Below, piece after piece: positions 5,612 through 7,664 of a DNA stretch of 7,664 nucleotides. A program made the translations under genes and the position numbers. This DNA is from an uncultured Bacteroidales bacterium (lineage in GTDB: Bacteria; Bacteroidota; Bacteroidia; Bacteroidales; UBA3663): the NCBI GenBank assembly GCA_905236195.1, contig CAJOOX010000192.1:1-7664 (forward strand), written 5' to 3'. Each line of letters opens with the position of its first letter. Position 1 is the stretch's first letter. A model generated the notes under the pieces. It did no database searches. It saw nothing but the letters and a program-made list of their open reading frames with translations, and was not told where the DNA came from.

Positions 5612-6289
5612 ATGAACAACAGCTATAATAACCGGCCATCGAGGCAGGAGGTGGAGGAAGTGAACCGCTACCTCGAGATGATAGGCAGTGAGGAACGGCT
5701 CACCGAAGAGGAAACCCTAGCCCTGGTGCGCCGCATCCGGCAGGGCGACGACAGCGCTCTCAACCGGCTCACACGCGCCAACCTCAAATTCGTCGTGTCC
5801 GTTGCCGCTCAGTACCGCGGCCTCGGCCTCGACCTGTTCGACCTCATCAACGAAGGCAACATGGGCCTCATTCAGGCCGCCCGCAAGTTCGACCCTGACA
5901 AGGGGGTACAGTTCATCAGCTATGCCGTCTGGTGGATACGCCAGAGCATAGGCGATGCACTCTCGTCTGCCCAAAAGGAACGCGACCTCGCTGCCGCCTC
6001 CCTCAGCGATGCACGCGGCAACGACCGTTCCACCCTCGCCGACTACCTCGAGGACGAGAATGCCGAGGCAGCCGACAGCCGTGTCGTCTCTCCCATGCAT
6101 CAGGATCGCATCCAGCGCGCCATGCAGGATCTCCTCCCCCGCGAACGCGAGGTTATCACCCGATCCTTCGGCTTCAACGGCTCGCCCATGACAATGGCTG
6201 AAATAGGCGAGGAAATGGGGCTCTCACGCAACCGCGTACGCCAAATCCGAAAAAACGCATTCCGAAAACTCCGTAAACACAACCTCTGA
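5612..6289 (+). CDS. Sigma-70 family RNA polymerase sigma factor lacking domain 3
   Basis: A 225-residue RpoD-like sigma factor. Region 1.2 (about 16-48, VNRYLEMIGSEERLTEEE) and region 2 (about 49-120, RANLKFVVSVAAQYR, DLINEGNMGLIQAA, FISYAVWWIRQSI) closely resemble Bacteroidota RpoD, including the melting-region tryptophans. After residue 120 the usual domain 3 of about 50 residues is absent. The chain passes to a 3.2-like linker (about 129-150, SLSDARGNDRSTLADYLEDE) and then region 4 (161-222), whose helix-turn-helix reads MTMAEIGEEMGLSRNRVRQI. Bacteroidota RpoD is about 286 residues by my recollection, and this protein also ends some 10 residues early. The frame is open throughout, so a frameshift is unlikely. 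It sits where Bacteroides carry rpoD, next to the HtrA gene. It may be the housekeeping sigma in reduced form or a paralogue, so no symbol is given. Confidence 0.9.
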   Translation: MNNSYNNRPSRQEVEEVNRYLEMIGSEERLTEEETLALVRRIRQGDDSALNRLTRANLKFVVSVAAQYRGLGLDLFDLINEGNMGLIQAARKFDPDKGVQFISYAVWWIRQSIGDALSSAQKERDLAAASLSDARGNDRSTLADYLEDENAEAADSRVVSPMHQDRIQRAMQDLLPREREVITRSFGFNGSPMTMAEIGEEMGLSRNRVRQIRKNAFRKLRKHNL

Positions 6290-6295
6290 TATTTT

Positions 6296-6303
6296 TACAT
6301 TTG
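6296..6303 (+). promoter_or_regulatory. Possible -7 box for the PorE-like gene
   Basis: TACATTTG fits TAnnTTTG exactly and lies 7 bases past the sigma factor stop codon. No TTTG is present at 19-21 bases upstream, which falls in the end of the sigma gene. If used, the leader would be about 70 nt. The lipoprotein gene could instead be read through from the sigma promoter, since no terminator lies between them. Confidence 0.35.
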
Positions 6304-6377
6304 GTTATTTTGTATTAAAATTACAGCACTCTAAACTATAGAACTGCCCTAAACTCTCCTCTCTAAATTATAAACTC

Positions 6378-7664
6378 TTGCGCCGAACTCCCATACTCCT
6401 CCTGGCCCTTCTCATCCTGTCCGTGCTGACAGGCTGCAACACAGCCAAATTCTCTGCAGGCAAAGAAGCCTTCGACCGCGGAGAGTACTACGAGGCCCTT
6501 TCTGTCTTCAAACGTGTCTATCGTAAAACCGACGCACGCGCCGAGAAAGAACTCAAGGGACAGGTCTCGTGGTACATGGCCCTCTGTGACGAGAAACTGA
6601 TGCAGCCCCAGCGTGCCGCCGGAGATTTCCGCAATGCCATGCGCTACGGCTACCAGGACACCGCCATCTGGCTCCACATCGCTCAGAGCCTCCACGCCTC
6701 CGGACGTTATCTCGAGGCTGTAGCTGCCTACGACTCCATGATCGCCCTCTATCCAACCCATTCCGTGGCTCTCTCCGGACGCCTCGGGGCCCTCAATGCT
6801 GAACGCTGGCGTCAGGACGGTTCTCGATACGAAATCTCCAGGTTCCCGCTCGTCAACGGCCGGCGGGCCGACTTCTCCCCCGCCATCTGGGGACAGCAGG
6901 ACGAAATTCTCTATTTCACCACCTCCAACGACAAAGCCGAAGGGGACGAAAAGAGTAAGATAACTGGCACCAAATACTGCGACATCTGGATGATGACCAG
7001 AGACGAGAAAGGCAAGTGGCAACGTCCCGTCACCGCCGGAACCGTCAACACTGCGGGCGACGAGGGTACCCCCGCCTTCTCCCCCGACGGCGAGACCATG
7101 TACTTCACAGGAGCGGGCGGCGTTGCCTCCCGTCCTTCAGCGCCACAAATCTACGAATCCCACCGTTCGGATGCCACCTGGGGCACCGGCACCATGCTCA
7201 ATATCGGCATGGGCGACACCCTCACCCTCTTCGCCCATCCCGCCGTTTCGCCCGATGGTCTCTGGCTCTATTTCGTTTCCGACATGCAGGGCGGACAGGG
7301 CGGTCTTGACCTGTGGCGTGTCTCGCTCGACAAAAACGGCATGGGCTTCCCCGAGAATCTCGGGTCCCAGGTCAATACCTCCGGCGACGAGATGTTCCCC
7401 ACTTTCGACCCCGAGGGCATTCTCTATTTCTCGACAGACGGACGCCCCGGTCTCGGCGGTCTCGACATCTTCACGGCACGTCTCGACGAGTGGAACCAAT
7501 GGCACATCGAACATCTTGGCTCACCCGTCAACTCGCAGGGCGACGACTTCGGTATGACTTTCATGCATGCCACCAAGGAGGAACAGGAGGGCTGGTTCTC
7601 CTCCAACCGCGGACAGGGCATGGGCTACGACAATATCTACAAGTTCGTGCTGCCCTCCATCAAG
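6378..7664 (+). CDS. PorE-like TPR/beta-propeller lipoprotein, partial (TTG start)
   Basis: The first 429 residues of an outer-membrane-type lipoprotein. The frame is open from 6342 but has no ATG. TTG at 6378 gives a clean signal peptide (RRTPILLLALLILSVLTGC) with lipobox LTGC and lipidated Cys20. TPR-like helices follow (about 26-140: AGKEAFDRGEYYEALSVFKR; YLEAVAAYDSMIALYP). Then come WD40-like/PD40 propeller repeats (about 160-425) with FSPDGETMYF, VSPDGLWLYFVSD, FDPEGILYFSTD and the strand ends GGLDLW, GGLDIF and YDNIY. This order matches PorE (PG1058) of the type IX secretion system, in which a carboxypeptidase-regulatory-like domain and an OmpA-type peptidoglycan-binding domain follow; those would lie beyond the window. 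Related OmpA/PD40 proteins occur in Bacteroidales without type IX secretion, so the role is not certain. It is 88 nt behind the sigma factor. Confidence 0.85.
   Translation, partial: MRRTPILLLALLILSVLTGCNTAKFSAGKEAFDRGEYYEALSVFKRVYRKTDARAEKELKGQVSWYMALCDEKLMQPQRAAGDFRNAMRYGYQDTAIWLHIAQSLHASGRYLEAVAAYDSMIALYPTHSVALSGRLGALNAERWRQDGSRYEISRFPLVNGRRADFSPAIWGQQDEILYFTTSNDKAEGDEKSKITGTKYCDIWMMTRDEKGKWQRPVTAGTVNTAGDEGTPAFSPDGETMYFTGAGGVASRPSAPQIYESHRSDATWGTGTMLNIGMGDTLTLFAHPAVSPDGLWLYFVSDMQGGQGGLDLWRVSLDKNGMGFPENLGSQVNTSGDEMFPTFDPEGILYFSTDGRPGLGGLDIFTARLDEWNQWHIEHLGSPVNSQGDDFGMTFMHATKEEQEGWFSSNRGQGMGYDNIYKFVLPSIK

Noticed and set aside
5960..6090. A frameshift or sequencing deletion as the cause of the missing sigma domain 3
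   Set aside because: The frame is continuous, residues on both sides match sigma regions 2 and 3.2/4 in the same frame, and no sigma-3-like peptide appears in the other frames.
6331..6376. Repeated CTAAACT-like heptamers before the lipoprotein gene
   Set aside because: There are only three or four degenerate copies at uneven spacing in A/T-rich DNA, so chance is likely.
6363..7022. A 219-codon minus-strand open frame opposite the PorE-like gene
   Set aside because: It is antisense to a frame with signal peptide, TPR and PD40 motifs. It has no family features and no promoter.

Overview
The window looks like a chromosomal core region of a Bacteroidales (Bacteroidota) bacterium; the genus cannot be fixed from the sequence. 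The grounds are promoters of the Bacteroidota type (TTTG-N20-TAnnTTTG, with several TATCTTTG boxes just before genes), mostly no Shine-Dalgarno sequences, the order tRNA-tuf / hpf / Xer recombinase and rmuC / HtrA protease / sigma factor, and a PorE-like TPR/beta-propeller lipoprotein. Coding DNA is rich in G or C at third positions; the gaps between genes are very A/T-rich. There is no insertion sequence, CRISPR array, prophage or toxin system, and no gene-free stretch above 300 bases.

Minus-strand half (1-2353). Read in the direction of transcription, a Xer tyrosine recombinase starts near 2353 and is followed after 3 bases by hpf, a short ribosome-hibernation factor. A new strong promoter near 1031-1062 then drives a leader of about 105 nt that can fold, tRNA-Gly(UCC), tRNA-Thr(GGU) and tuf (EF-Tu). 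The 3' part of tuf lies outside the window. The theme is translation and ribosome management, with a chromosome-dimer-type recombinase at the head.

Plus-strand half (2512-7664). rmuC (a membrane-anchored protein with a nuclease-like fold) starts only about 5 bases after its -7 box, so its mRNA may be leaderless. Next comes a two-PDZ HtrA/DegQ periplasmic protease with its own promoter and a clear rho-independent terminator. It is followed by a sigma-70 family factor behind a perfect promoter, and by the first 429 codons of a PorE-like lipoprotein that starts with TTG and runs off the window end.

The most notable item is the sigma factor at 5612-6289. It keeps regions 1.2, 2, a 3.2-like linker and 4, but sigma domain 3 is missing from an intact reading frame, and the -35 reading helix carries Asn where primary sigmas carry Glu. 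Second come a tRNA-Gly with C instead of the near-universal U at position 33, and the structured leader in front of it.
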